64,000 bases of DNA from a virus. Positions 10,172 to 17,309 of this stretch are shown in pieces. The position numbers and the translations under genes are program-made. Numbering within the stretch: position 1 is the first letter of the stretch; each line of letters starts with the position of its first letter. The notes under the pieces were generated by a model that ran no database searches, was not told the origin of the DNA, and saw nothing but the letters and a program-made list of their open reading frames with translations. The stretch is from positions 62,001 to 126,000 of IMG/VR virus record IMGVR_UViG_3300033388_005412; one strand, given 5' to 3'.

Positions 10172-10303
10172 CTACTTTTTTATAAATTCTGATATCTGTT
10201 TCCAGAATGCCTCAAACTTTCGTCCAATTATAAAAAATATAATTGAACCGCAACCAAAACATGCACACTCGCGCAATGTAAAATATTCCATAAAATTTAA
10301 CAT
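10172..10303 (-). CDS. 43-aa small membrane protein
   Basis: The frame starts at ATG 10303 with an AAGGA site five bases upstream, placed on the end of the metallophosphoesterase gene, and stops at TAG 10174. It encodes 43 residues: a short N-terminus with two cysteines (CACFGC), one hydrophobic span (GSIIFFIIG) and a polar C-terminus. It fills a gap that would otherwise be empty, and the next gene's ribosome site begins right after it. Function is unknown. Confidence 0.6.
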   Translation of the reverse strand: MLNFMEYFTLRECACFGCGSIIFFIIGRKFEAFWKQISEFIKK

Positions 10304-10304
10304 A

Positions 10305-11000
10305 TTATTCCTTAGACTCTTCAACAGACTTTTCAACAGACTTCTCAATAACTAAATATCCACTATCTCCGCCAACCCAACAACCCAGGTTAATGTAATC
10401 TTTATTATTATATTTAATATGTTGTTTATGATGGGTATGGCCAAAAATAACAGTATCATAATCATTTTTCAATAATAAATCTTTTGCACCAGATTCATAT
10501 CTAGCATGATCATCTCTTTTCTTCATCTTCAATATTCTCAACTCAGAACCGGCTTTACGAAAAATAAGTCTTTCTATATAACCGTAAAACTTAACAAAAG
10601 GAATTATAACCTTCCACCATTTCTTTTTTAAAAGATCATATCGATGGCCGTGCTCGCAATGATATTTTTTACCATTATGCGAGAAGTTAAATTCAGTACA
10701 AGTTTTAAAGGGAAAATCAGAATTTGACATAAGCTCATGATCATGATTACCCAAAATACATATAACATTATAAAACTTTAACACAGCAAATAATCTTCTG
10801 TATTTTTCCCAAATTTTATCATAGTTTGCTTGCCAGAGCTCTAAAAAATCACCGACAATTATAATAAAATCCGGACTCACGTTATGTGTTATTTCTATTA
10901 GCTTATTCTCTTGTGCGGATCCGAAATTATCTTCGCCCCCCTTGGATGCCAAATGAGTGTCAGAAAATAATAGAATTTTTTTGCCTGTTAAATCTAACAT
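10305..11000 (-). CDS. Calcineurin-like metallophosphoesterase
   Basis: This is a 231-residue protein with the complete metallophosphoesterase signature: D-x-H in FSDTHLA (~residues 12-18), GDF (~51), GNHDHE (~85), HGHR (~117) and GHTHHK (~188). These residues bind two metal ions in the family. Length and motif order resemble UDP-2,3-diacylglucosamine hydrolase-like or general phosphodiesterase members. The substrate cannot be told from sequence. It has no signal peptide, so it acts in the cytoplasm. The C-terminus carries a short repeat (EKSVEKSVEESKE). It overlaps the upstream signal-peptide gene by seven bases. Phages use such enzymes in nucleotide or cell-surface metabolism, but the role here is open. 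Confidence 0.88.
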   Translation of the reverse strand: MLDLTGKKILLFSDTHLASKGGEDNFGSAQENKLIEITHNVSPDFIIIVGDFLELWQANYDKIWEKYRRLFAVLKFYNVICILGNHDHELMSNSDFPFKTCTEFNFSHNGKKYHCEHGHRYDLLKKKWWKVIIPFVKFYGYIERLIFRKAGSELRILKMKKRDDHARYESGAKDLLLKNDYDTVIFGHTHHKQHIKYNNKDYINLGCWVGGDSGYLVIEKSVEKSVEESKE

Positions 11001-11521
11001 TTACCATCCTTAATTTTAATATTTTGTTCCATTTCTTTTTTTATTTTAGCAAATTCGGGATCTAATTTCATGAGCCATAAGTTTTGATATTTAATTCTAC
11101 TATCTACAAGATATTTATTACGCTTTGCAAGTGCTGTAATACGAGCTTTCATGAATCCAATTAAAGCAAGACAAATACTTACAATTCCGGCAAAAATAGA
11201 TTTCATTAAATTAGTATCATTAACTGTTTTCGTTATAATATCTCTCCCGGCATTTTGTGCAATGCTTTTATCCAAACCAGCACTTACTTTTGCAACAGTA
11301 TTTGCCTGGGCCGACATCTTAACTTCAAGTTTATCTATTTTACTTTTTAGACCAACAACCTCGATCTCATTATCGCTCATCTGCTTGTTAACCGAATCCT
11401 GAAGTTCAGTTATCTTTTTTTCATATTTGGCAGAAATTCCAAATAACTTATCAATAAAAGATGCCCTCACCGGCGCAGAACATAACAAAACCAAACATAA
11501 AATACATACATTATTTTTCAT
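10994..11521 (-). CDS. Exported coiled-coil protein with internal membrane segment
   Basis: This is a 175-residue protein. Residues 1-20 form a Sec signal peptide (hydrophobic core ILCLVLLCSAP, likely cut after VRA). Residues ~30-85 look like a coiled coil. A hydrophobic span lies near residues 108-125 (SIFAGIVSICLALIGF), followed by a basic helical tail. This layout resembles lysis-cassette or envelope-spanning proteins, but no spanin lipobox was found. It overlaps the end of the 57-aa gene by 11 bases. Confidence 0.75.
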   Translation of the reverse strand: MKNNVCILCLVLLCSAPVRASFIDKLFGISAKYEKKITELQDSVNKQMSDNEIEVVGLKSKIDKLEVKMSAQANTVAKVSAGLDKSIAQNAGRDIITKTVNDTNLMKSIFAGIVSICLALIGFMKARITALAKRNKYLVDSRIKYQNLWLMKLDPEFAKIKKEMEQNIKIKDGKC

Positions 11522-11684
11522 AATAATACCCCCAATTTATCACAGAACAATTTTTATTTTTCAAATTTGTATCATCATATTTAAGTTCTTCAATTTCTCC
11601 GTTTTTGTATGCCTGATTAATACAATACACTCTGTTATGACATTCACGGCAATCCTTACTGAGATGAACTATCTTTTTTTCCAC
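11511..11684 (-). CDS. Small cysteine-containing protein, unknown function
   Basis: A 57-residue product is expected from GTG 11684, which follows a GGAGG site embedded in the end of the preceding gene. An upstream TTG at 11708 is possible but lies inside that gene. The protein contains C-x2-C, then C after five residues, and a distal C, so it may bind a metal. Charged residues dominate. No family was recognised. Its place among tiny genes fits the accessory block. Confidence 0.55.
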   Translation of the reverse strand: MEKKIVHLSKDCRECHNRVYCINQAYKNGEIEELKYDDTNLKNKNCSVINWGYYYEK

Positions 11685-11685
11685 C

Positions 11686-11880
11686 CTACCTCCAATCAAA
11701 TTTCCCAAAATAAATTCTTGCTGTCAAACCTATCACACCAATTAAAAGTATCGATAAACCCCACCAAAAAGAAAAATTATTACATGTTATATAGGAAATA
11801 AATAATAAACACAAACCCGCAATAATTTGAAATGGCCAAACCCAAATCAGCTGATATAAAATAAGCCCCCACCAAGTCAT
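11686..11880 (-). CDS. 64-aa protein with two membrane segments
   Basis: The start chosen is ATG 11880, preceded by GGAGG with a six-base spacer. A longer frame exists upstream but has no such site. The product has two hydrophobic spans (LILYQLIWVWPFQIIAGLCL and WWGLSILLIGVIGL) separated by a short loop and a short polar C-terminus. Two-span small proteins near lysis genes are typical of holins, but the family cannot be named. The start overlaps the stop of the zinc-ribbon gene (ATGA). Confidence 0.7.
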   Translation of the reverse strand: MTWWGLILYQLIWVWPFQIIAGLCLLFISYITCNNFSFWWGLSILLIGVIGLTARIYFGKFDWR

Positions 11881-12020
11881 AATTTGCCTCCACGGACATA
11901 ACAACCCAAACAAATATATTTCTGCCCTTTTGCTTTAGGTTTTTCATTTGGCGGAAAATAATCAAGCTTTTTAAACGGAAACATTTTTCCGCAATTTATA
12001 CATTTTCCTTTTCTTTTCAT
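11877..12020 (-). CDS. 47-aa zinc-ribbon protein
   Basis: The frame runs from ATG 12020 to TGA at 11877-11879, giving 47 residues. It has two C-x2-C pairs (CINC at residues ~7-10 and CLGC at ~37-40), the pattern of a small zinc ribbon. Lys-rich segments flank the knuckles, so nucleic-acid contact is possible. The stop overlaps the start of the two-span membrane gene by ATGA, which supports real translation. Confidence 0.7.
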   Translation of the reverse strand: MKRKGKCINCGKMFPFKKLDYFPPNEKPKAKGQKYICLGCYVRGGKL

Positions 12021-12023
12021 CTG

Positions 12024-12134
12024 TTACCACCTGAAATAGTTACGAAAATACATAAACCACGTTGTGTTCATGTTTTCATACATAAACCATGCCCCGACCA
12101 AAAACCCGAATAAAAAAACTAATATATCATGCAT
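12024..12134 (-). CDS. Possible 36-aa single-span membrane peptide
   Basis: The frame runs from ATG 12134 to TAA at 12024. The N-terminus is hydrophobic (DILVFLFGFLVGAWFMY), followed by an Asn/Arg/Trp-rich tail. The start overlaps the end of the 69-aa gene by eight bases, and only a weak purine-rich site precedes it. It fills an otherwise empty gap among tiny membrane genes. The call rests on the hydropathy pattern and gap filling only. Confidence 0.4.
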   Translation of the reverse strand: MHDILVFLFGFLVGAWFMYENMNTTWFMYFRNYFRW

Positions 12135-12336
12135 TCTTCTTTTTAAAAACCCCGTTTAAAAGTTTCATCAATTCCACTTTAAAAAAATCTATCACCCTAT
12201 CGGCGATTTCACTGGGCGGCAATTCCTTTTCTATGATTTCAGTTAAAAGCGGCTTATATAAATCCAACTTATTTATATTTTCTTTAATTTCTTCAAAAAG
12301 AAAATTACCGAAATACCTTATCAAACCTCGAATCAT
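12127..12336 (-). CDS. Small helical protein, paralogue of the 71-aa protein at 9569-9784
   Basis: This is a 69-residue, mostly helical and amphipathic protein with a Lys-rich end. It shares with the 71-aa protein at 9569 the motifs YKP, IIEK, AD-x-x-I-x-F-F and V-F-K-K in the same order and spacing. The start has a GGAGGG site. The pair flank the small-membrane-gene block, so one probably arose by duplication. Function is unknown. Confidence 0.7.
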   Translation of the reverse strand: MIRGLIRYFGNFLFEEIKENINKLDLYKPLLTEIIEKELPPSEIADRVIDFFKVELMKLLNGVFKKKNA

Positions 12337-12345
12337 ATTTCCCTC

Positions 12346-12831
12346 CTATGTGTAAGGATATCCCCGCCAATCAGCTTTCAACGGCCCAAGCCTTAATCGC
12401 GGAAATACCCGATCTCTCCCTATACAATCTATAATTTCCAAATCAAATTCATCAACATCTTTAACCTTACTCATAAACTCATTAAAACCCTTTCTGGATT
12501 TCAATATGCCGTTCCACCAATGTTTTTTATAATAAAATCTCTCAAACATTTCACCAACAAGAACACACCCAAGTGTGTGTGTATCTACAATTCCAGTATG
12601 TATAATAATTCCTTTTCTTCCTGGGACATTCATAATTTCAAAATATCTTTTATATTTACCCCATGTCCGGCGTTTACAGTGATAGGTTTCGGACGGTATA
12701 CAAGATTTGTTTTGTTTATTTTGCCGCCAAGGGAGCTCCAATGTAAGCGCGAACGGGGTATCACCGTCTATAAAATTACCATATGTTGCTTCACTGTTTT
12801 CAGCGACCCGTTTAATTGTTAATTTCTTCAT
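12346..12831 (-). CDS. DUF5675-family protein
   Basis: This is a 161-residue protein with the DUF5675 pattern: L-x-L-E-x-P-W near residues 30-36, SCIPSETY (~43-50), NVPGRKGIIIHTG (~68-80) and GCVLVG (~88-93). The His and Cys in the last two blocks are the conserved polar residues. Members are common in phages and often neighbour lysis genes; biochemistry is not established to my knowledge. The stop of the gene is close to the 69-aa gene and its start overlaps the thermonuclease stop by ATGA. Confidence 0.8.
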   Translation of the reverse strand: MKKLTIKRVAENSEATYGNFIDGDTPFALTLELPWRQNKQNKSCIPSETYHCKRRTWGKYKRYFEIMNVPGRKGIIIHTGIVDTHTLGCVLVGEMFERFYYKKHWWNGILKSRKGFNEFMSKVKDVDEFDLEIIDCIGRDRVFPRLRLGPLKADWRGYPYT

Positions 12832-13205
12832 TTTTTACCCCCGAAGTATTCCTTCCCTAATTTCAATTTAATCATTTCTTTCACTATGCTTTTGCCACCC
12901 ATAAAAATATCGGCCAGCCACCGTCCATACTTACCTTTACCATAAACCTCAAGAGTGAATATTTTATCTTTTAATTTTCTACGCAGCCAGTTTCTGACTT
13001 TCAAGCCCATCTCCTTTTCTTTTTTGTCTTTTGTTCTAATCTCAGGCGTATCTATTCCAAAAAGACGAAGTTTAATTTTATTAAAACCAACATGAAACCC
13101 CAAATCTAAACTATTAATGGAAATGGAATCTCCGTCATATATTTGTTTTTTATCGACAATTTTACACCTCTCAAATCGCCAAAATTCTTTAGGTTTCTTT
13201 TTCAT
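12828..13205 (-). CDS. Free-standing thermonuclease (SNase-like)
   Basis: The start ATG 13205 is preferred because GGAG lies eight bases upstream. It gives 125 residues and a five-base gap to the previous gene. The staphylococcal nuclease pattern is complete: YDGDS (D24, D26), LRLFGIDTPE (R47, D52, E55) and YGRWLAD (R95). These match the Ca-binding and catalytic residues of the family. There is no signal peptide, and the C-terminus is Lys-rich. The family cuts DNA and RNA with calcium. It is the second SNase-type domain in the window; the other is fused to the baseplate hub. It may be packaged, degrade host nucleic acid or act in DNA processing. Confidence 0.88.
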   Translation of the reverse strand: MKKKPKEFWRFERCKIVDKKQIYDGDSISINSLDLGFHVGFNKIKLRLFGIDTPEIRTKDKKEKEMGLKVRNWLRRKLKDKIFTLEVYGKGKYGRWLADIFMGGKSIVKEMIKLKLGKEYFGGKK

Positions 13206-13210
13206 AACAT

Positions 13211-13486
13211 CTACTCCACAATTTGCGTCCAATCCTCATAAACATGGTTAAAAATACCATATCCCAAAGAACCAACATCCCAGAATTTTATATTATCACC
13301 CCATTTCATAGGATTAATCTTTCTAATATTTTTATATAAACTTAATAATTTATATGTAGGAAACTGATTTGATAAAAGCCAGCCACCCAAAATCAATACA
13401 TCAGTATCAAACCCGTAAATTTTTATATCTATGTCTTCATGGGTCCGCGTTTCCAGCTCAGGATTATAAATATAGATTTTATTCAT
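13211..13486 (-). CDS. Hypothetical protein
   Basis: This is a 91-residue protein with many aromatic residues (Tyr, Trp) and mixed charges. A motif such as DVLILGGWLLS suggests a short hydrophobic strand or nucleotide-fold core, but no family was recognised. It lies between the thermonuclease and a short fibre-region gene, with short gaps on both sides, consistent with one operon. Confidence 0.65.
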   Translation of the reverse strand: MNKIYIYNPELETRTHEDIDIKIYGFDTDVLILGGWLLSNQFPTYKLLSLYKNIRKINPMKWGDNIKFWDVGSLGYGIFNHVYEDWTQIVE

Positions 13487-13499
13487 TCTTAATTACTTC

Positions 13500-13802
13500 T
13501 TATTCCTCAACTTTATCTGTATGCCAATCACCATCATCATCAAGATATATTTTCCATTTATAATTGTCAGAATGAACATACCACGGCGCCGATCTACCAA
13601 TCGCTATGCTGTTATTTATAGATAAATCATTAACCTTCAGTCCGCCAACTGTCACACTGAGTGTTGATATGTATGATTGTATGCTATTCCACAGCGTTAT
13701 AATCCACGAAGCCGCGCCTTCAGATGAAATACCAGTGCCTGTCTCAGGATCTATTTTAAATTTATCAAAATCCTTATTTATAAATTGCGTTATTCTATCC
13801 AT
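13500..13802 (-). CDS. Short tail-fibre-region protein
   Basis: This is a 100-residue protein: a helical N-terminus, a Ser/Thr-rich middle and a C-terminal beta segment (IAIGRSAPWYVHSDNYKWKI) ending in Asp/Glu. The middle part (VGGLKVNDLSINNSIAIG) looks like a fibre-type beta strand. Its start lies one base after the stop of the 188-aa gene. It may be a small fibre or fibre tip; this is inference. Confidence 0.65.
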   Translation of the reverse strand: MDRITQFINKDFDKFKIDPETGTGISSEGAASWIITLWNSIQSYISTLSVTVGGLKVNDLSINNSIAIGRSAPWYVHSDNYKWKIYLDDDGDWHTDKVEE

Positions 13803-13803
13803 A

Positions 13804-14370
13804 TTATTCCTCCGTTATTATACCATTTTCCCATATTAATTTTTTCGATGATTCCTCAACTAAAGTGATTTCATTATCAATAATTGTCTGATAAATAAAA
13901 ACAACACTATCGGGGACATATGATGCCTCCCATGTCGGAAAATAACCACCAGTTACATTTTTGTATAGTGTCCAGTACTTCCCGTCAATGACATTTGTAA
14001 CATCTTTAACATCGATTTCAAGGGTCGGATCAGCCGGGACAGATGTTATAATTGTATAAACATCCGTGCCGTCTTTAATAACCGGCTCCTGATATGAAAC
14101 ATCCGCACCGTACTTTAAATTACACTCAGCCATTGAAATCGGGGCATGGGTTGAGAAAAAAACCTTTTTCGATGAAACAGGCTTTGTTTCTAAATCAAAC
14201 AACCCGGCACCACTGTTTAACAAACCCTGAAATGTTGAATTCGTTGTTTTCCGGTTCACTATTCGTCTTCTTAGATTGATATTTGTTTCATCATCCATAC
14301 GCTCAATACTAAACAACGCGGCGATCTCGTCGAGCGGCCCCCAAATATTCATTAATTTAACACTAGCCAT
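13804..14370 (-). CDS. Baseplate- or fibre-region structural protein
   Basis: This is a 188-residue protein. The opening contains GPLDEIAALFSIERMDDETN and an Arg-rich run, which resembles the N-terminus of phage baseplate proteins where an Asp/Glu-rich helix meets a Leu-rich stretch. The rest is beta-rich with many Asp and Thr. No specific family was recognised. The start overlaps the stop of the 50-aa gene by eight bases. It is probably a minor tail protein. Confidence 0.7.
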   Translation of the reverse strand: MASVKLMNIWGPLDEIAALFSIERMDDETNINLRRRIVNRKTTNSTFQGLLNSGAGLFDLETKPVSSKKVFFSTHAPISMAECNLKYGADVSYQEPVIKDGTDVYTIITSVPADPTLEIDVKDVTNVIDGKYWTLYKNVTGGYFPTWEASYVPDSVVFIYQTIIDNEITLVEESSKKLIWENGIITEE

Positions 14371-14515
14371 GTTTCTTTGATTCCTTTATGAGTTTCTGAT
14401 ATATTCTTTTCGTACAAACATCGGAATAAATTTTATTACGACATTTTTTTCGCATCTTGGGATTATCTTTCATTATTTTTTCAATCTCTTCCTTAAAAAC
14501 ACCCATTCTATTCAT
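14363..14515 (-). CDS. 50-aa basic small protein
   Basis: The frame runs from ATG 14515 to TAG at 14363-14365, giving 50 residues. The start overlaps the upstream stop by ATGA, a sign of coupled translation. The protein is Lys/Arg-rich with two cysteines (KCRNK and DVCTK), highly charged and probably helical. No family was recognised. It could bind nucleic acid or act as a small assembly factor. Confidence 0.65.
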   Translation of the reverse strand: MNRMGVFKEEIEKIMKDNPKMRKKCRNKIYSDVCTKRIYQKLIKESKKHG

Positions 14516-15678
14516 AATATACTAACTCCATTCACCTTTATCGACGGACTTGATTCCCGTGTATAGATTCGATTATTCACCCAATCTATATAACCAAAAT
14601 TATGTTTGATTCTGTATCTTTCTATTTTATCATTATTGGCAACGGCAATTGATCCATCTGGCAAATAACTAAGATCAGTTCCCGTAATGGCGGCCCAGTG
14701 ATATGCCGGTGTAACAAACTCATCCCATTTATCAAAAGCATATAAACCGTTACCGGTCATAATAAAAATAGTTTTACCGACTGACAATCCGCCATAAAAT
14801 TCAGTACTGACTGAACATCTCTGATCTTCAATTTTTATTATTTCTCTCAGATGTTGACCTTTAGGTGAAGTCTCATACCTTAAGAAAGGCAGGCCGCTCT
14901 CGAGCGGGACTATTGCTTCGGCTTCACCATTTTTTAATATATTAATCCTATTTGATAACGTACCAACTGAGTTTAGTTCCCAAATATCATCATCGACATA
15001 AAAAATACCGGTGTTTCCGGGTGTTGTTATTGTAAAACTATCAAAAATATATTCAGCATCTTCATCATATACCGGTTCAATGATGCTCATAGGTATGATT
15101 TTCCCATCTTCTTCAATAAAATCCAAATAATGCTCACCCCAATAACTATAATTGACATCAACATTATCCGGCGGATCCTCTAACTCCCCGGTAATCTGAA
15201 TAACCTTCGAATATTTACTTGGTTCATCATAGATATAACTTCCAACTGAATGAAGAGCGGCAATTTCATGCTTCAATTCAACTGTCCAATCTTCTTTAAT
15301 ACTTGCCGATTCTGTTATAGTAATCAATCCCATTGCCGGCTGCGCCACAACACTCTGAGTTTGAGCAATTGTATAATAAACTCTTAATGTTGTCTCCTTT
15401 GAATTAGTCCACGGCGCCTGAATTGTCACTTTTGTATAACCATTATCTAAATCTTCGATTTTAACATATTCATACGTCAATATATCAAAATCATCACAGT
15501 GTATCGCCTCTTTTGTAACAAATCCCGGATATGTTTGTTCAAATGTTTCTGATAGATTCCATGCTGTATCCGTATGCTTTATACAATTCATATGTAATTC
15601 ATATGTGTTGCCCGATCGCACCTCATATGGGCTAAACGCAAGTCCACTGCCGGTCGTTTCACTTAAATTGATATTCAT
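14512..15678 (-). CDS. Tail structural protein, unknown function
   Basis: This is a 388-residue, beta-rich protein. It has a Ser/Gly-rich N-terminus (NINLSETTGSGLAFSP), a middle with Ig-like or fibronectin-like strand patterns, and a C-terminal part with a possible beta-propeller or beta-sandwich look (KTIFIMTGNGLYAFDKW, then YLPDGSIAVANND). No catalytic motif is evident. It lies downstream of a conserved intergenic box. It is probably a baseplate or fibre-linked virion protein. Confidence 0.75.
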   Translation of the reverse strand: MNINLSETTGSGLAFSPYEVRSGNTYELHMNCIKHTDTAWNLSETFEQTYPGFVTKEAIHCDDFDILTYEYVKIEDLDNGYTKVTIQAPWTNSKETTLRVYYTIAQTQSVVAQPAMGLITITESASIKEDWTVELKHEIAALHSVGSYIYDEPSKYSKVIQITGELEDPPDNVDVNYSYWGEHYLDFIEEDGKIIPMSIIEPVYDEDAEYIFDSFTITTPGNTGIFYVDDDIWELNSVGTLSNRINILKNGEAEAIVPLESGLPFLRYETSPKGQHLREIIKIEDQRCSVSTEFYGGLSVGKTIFIMTGNGLYAFDKWDEFVTPAYHWAAITGTDLSYLPDGSIAVANNDKIERYRIKHNFGYIDWVNNRIYTRESSPSIKVNGVSIL

Positions 15679-15684
15679 TTCACC

Positions 15685-15719
15685 CCTATATATATTATTA
15701 TTTTCATCTCTTATATATC
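15685..15719 (-). promoter_or_regulatory. Conserved 35-base intergenic box upstream of the 388-aa gene
   Basis: On the minus strand it reads GATATATAA, 11 bases, then AATAATATATATAGG. The length and ends match the boxes at 7701, 20877 and 45643. The left part includes the stop codon of the previous gene, and the 3' GG belongs to the Shine-Dalgarno of the next. Confidence 0.4.
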
Positions 15720-16910
15720 AATACTCGCCAAAGGAATACCTTTAATACCAAGATCTCTCATATACTGCTTTTGTGTCAAATATTTAGGTTTATTCTCAAC
15801 CCTGTGGAAATACTCAACAATATAACTAGAACCAAAAGCCATATCGGGTTGATAATCAACAGGGTACACGATATCGGAATCAATTGTTCCTGATGCCGGA
15901 ATGTAATCCGATCTACTTTTATCGAAAATTATTTTATTGTTATTTAATTCATCACCGACAGTATAATCGTCCGATGAAACAACTATGCCGGCGGAATCGG
16001 GATCATTCGGATTTCTTAGATTCCCAACATCAATAATGACCAAATCCTGAACAGGGTCATTCTGCAAATAGGCGACTTTCCGGTCACCCATCAAAAGAAA
16101 CTCAGTTAAAAATGATAAATTCGGAAATTCCGAATAAAAGAATAAATGCCATTGTCCGCCGTCATAATCAGCTTCTTTAACATAATAATAATTACCATCA
16201 AAAAACAAACAATCGTAAAGAGGATCCACTGTCGAATCACCATTAAAAATATATTCACCTGTTTCCACACCATTTTCAACATATGTAAAGTAAACTTGGT
16301 CGCCGTCTTTCAAAACCGGTAGAACTTCTGTTTGAATTGATAAGTATTCATCCGCGCCTGTGTTATCATAATCCTGTTTTACTATCGTATAATCAAAATG
16401 CGTTACAACATTCTCATCAGCAGGAAATACACCGGACGGCAATATGCCGGATGGGAAAACACCCGACGGTGAAATATTTGAAACAACATCGATGAAATTA
16501 TTGCCGCTTGTAACATACAATGCCGGATCATCCCAATCAAAACCATATGACAAACCAATAATACCGGACGGGAAAACACCTGATGCCAGGGGATGTTCAG
16601 AAATTTTATCAAGTCCAGTAACATCATTACTTAAAAAATCATTTAAATTATCAACAATTTTAGTATCGCCTGTGATAACATCAGTTGATAACAATTTTTT
16701 TTCAACATAATAAACTTTACATGGATATGCCGGATCCACGGTGTCAATAAACAAATTATCGGTTTTTTCTTTTGTTTCTTTTCTGAAATCCTGGAAATTT
16801 CTACCATGCACATCTGTAATAACATACAATGGATCGTCACGCTTCTGAGTAAAGCTTAAATTAGATGGTAAATTATTCAATAACTCTTCGGTTTTCGCGG
16901 CGTTTCTCAT
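15711..16910 (-). CDS. Tail structural protein with Pro-Ser-Gly repeats
   Basis: This is a 399-residue protein. The N-terminal ~100 residues are mixed. Residues 109-118 and 147-163 hold Pro-Ser-Gly repeats (for example PSGVFPSGILPSGVF). The rest is Asp/Tyr-rich and beta-like. No enzyme motif was found. Similar PSG turns occur in several other tail genes here. A minor tail or baseplate role is likely but not shown. Confidence 0.75.
   Translation of the reverse strand: MRNAAKTEELLNNLPSNLSFTQKRDDPLYVITDVHGRNFQDFRKETKEKTDNLFIDTVDPAYPCKVYYVEKKLLSTDVITGDTKIVDNLNDFLSNDVTGLDKISEHPLASGVFPSGIIGLSYGFDWDDPALYVTSGNNFIDVVSNISPSGVFPSGILPSGVFPADENVVTHFDYTIVKQDYDNTGADEYLSIQTEVLPVLKDGDQVYFTYVENGVETGEYIFNGDSTVDPLYDCLFFDGNYYYVKEADYDGGQWHLFFYSEFPNLSFLTEFLLMGDRKVAYLQNDPVQDLVIIDVGNLRNPNDPDSAGIVVSSDDYTVGDELNNNKIIFDKSRSDYIPASGTIDSDIVYPVDYQPDMAFGSSYIVEYFHRVENKPKYLTQKQYMRDLGIKGIPLASIDI
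16422..16472 (-). repeat. Tandem Pro-Ser-Gly coding repeat
   Basis: Three PSG triplets, each separated by three residues (P-S-G-V-F, P-S-G-I-L, P-S-G-V-F), are encoded in a row at residues 147-163. A related pair lies at residues 109-118. The DNA shows short imperfect repeats but synonymous codons differ. Confidence 0.7.
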
Positions 16911-16931
16911 ATCAATTCATATTTGTACCAA

Positions 16932-17300
16932 TCAGTTGCTGCTGATATCCACATCATAATTAATTTCATTTAATACTAAAATTCTATTCTCAGTTGTTAC
17001 CGGAAAATAATTAATAATATCAACAGTGGTACCAGTTGAAATAAATGCCTTTTCCTGTATTGCATAATAACCATACTTACGCACCTCATTAATTATAACT
17101 TTGTACTCTTCAACGCTTAATTCATTATCCGTTTCAATTACCACCTCATCGCCGTCTATTGCCCATGTAAATGGTGAAGAAATTATAATTTCGAGTGCGC
17201 CCGTACTAACCAATTCTGGATTAACATGCTTTTTAAAATTGTAAATATATCCTGCATTTAATATACTCACACAAATCAATAATGCTATAACACTTTTCAT
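16932..17300 (-). CDS. Small exported or membrane-anchored protein
   Basis: This is a 122-residue protein. Residues 1-16 form a signal-peptide-like segment (KSVIALLICVSILNA). The rest is soluble, Glu/Ile-rich and of mixed alpha/beta type (VIIETD and YKVIINEVRKYGYYA patterns). It follows the exported 516-aa gene with a nine-base gap, so both products may leave the cytoplasm together. No family was recognised. Confidence 0.7.
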   Translation of the reverse strand: MKSVIALLICVSILNAGYIYNFKKHVNPELVSTGALEIIISSPFTWAIDGDEVVIETDNELSVEEYKVIINEVRKYGYYAIQEKAFISTGTTVDIINYFPVTTENRILVLNEINYDVDISSN

Positions 17301-17309
17301 ATTTCCTCC

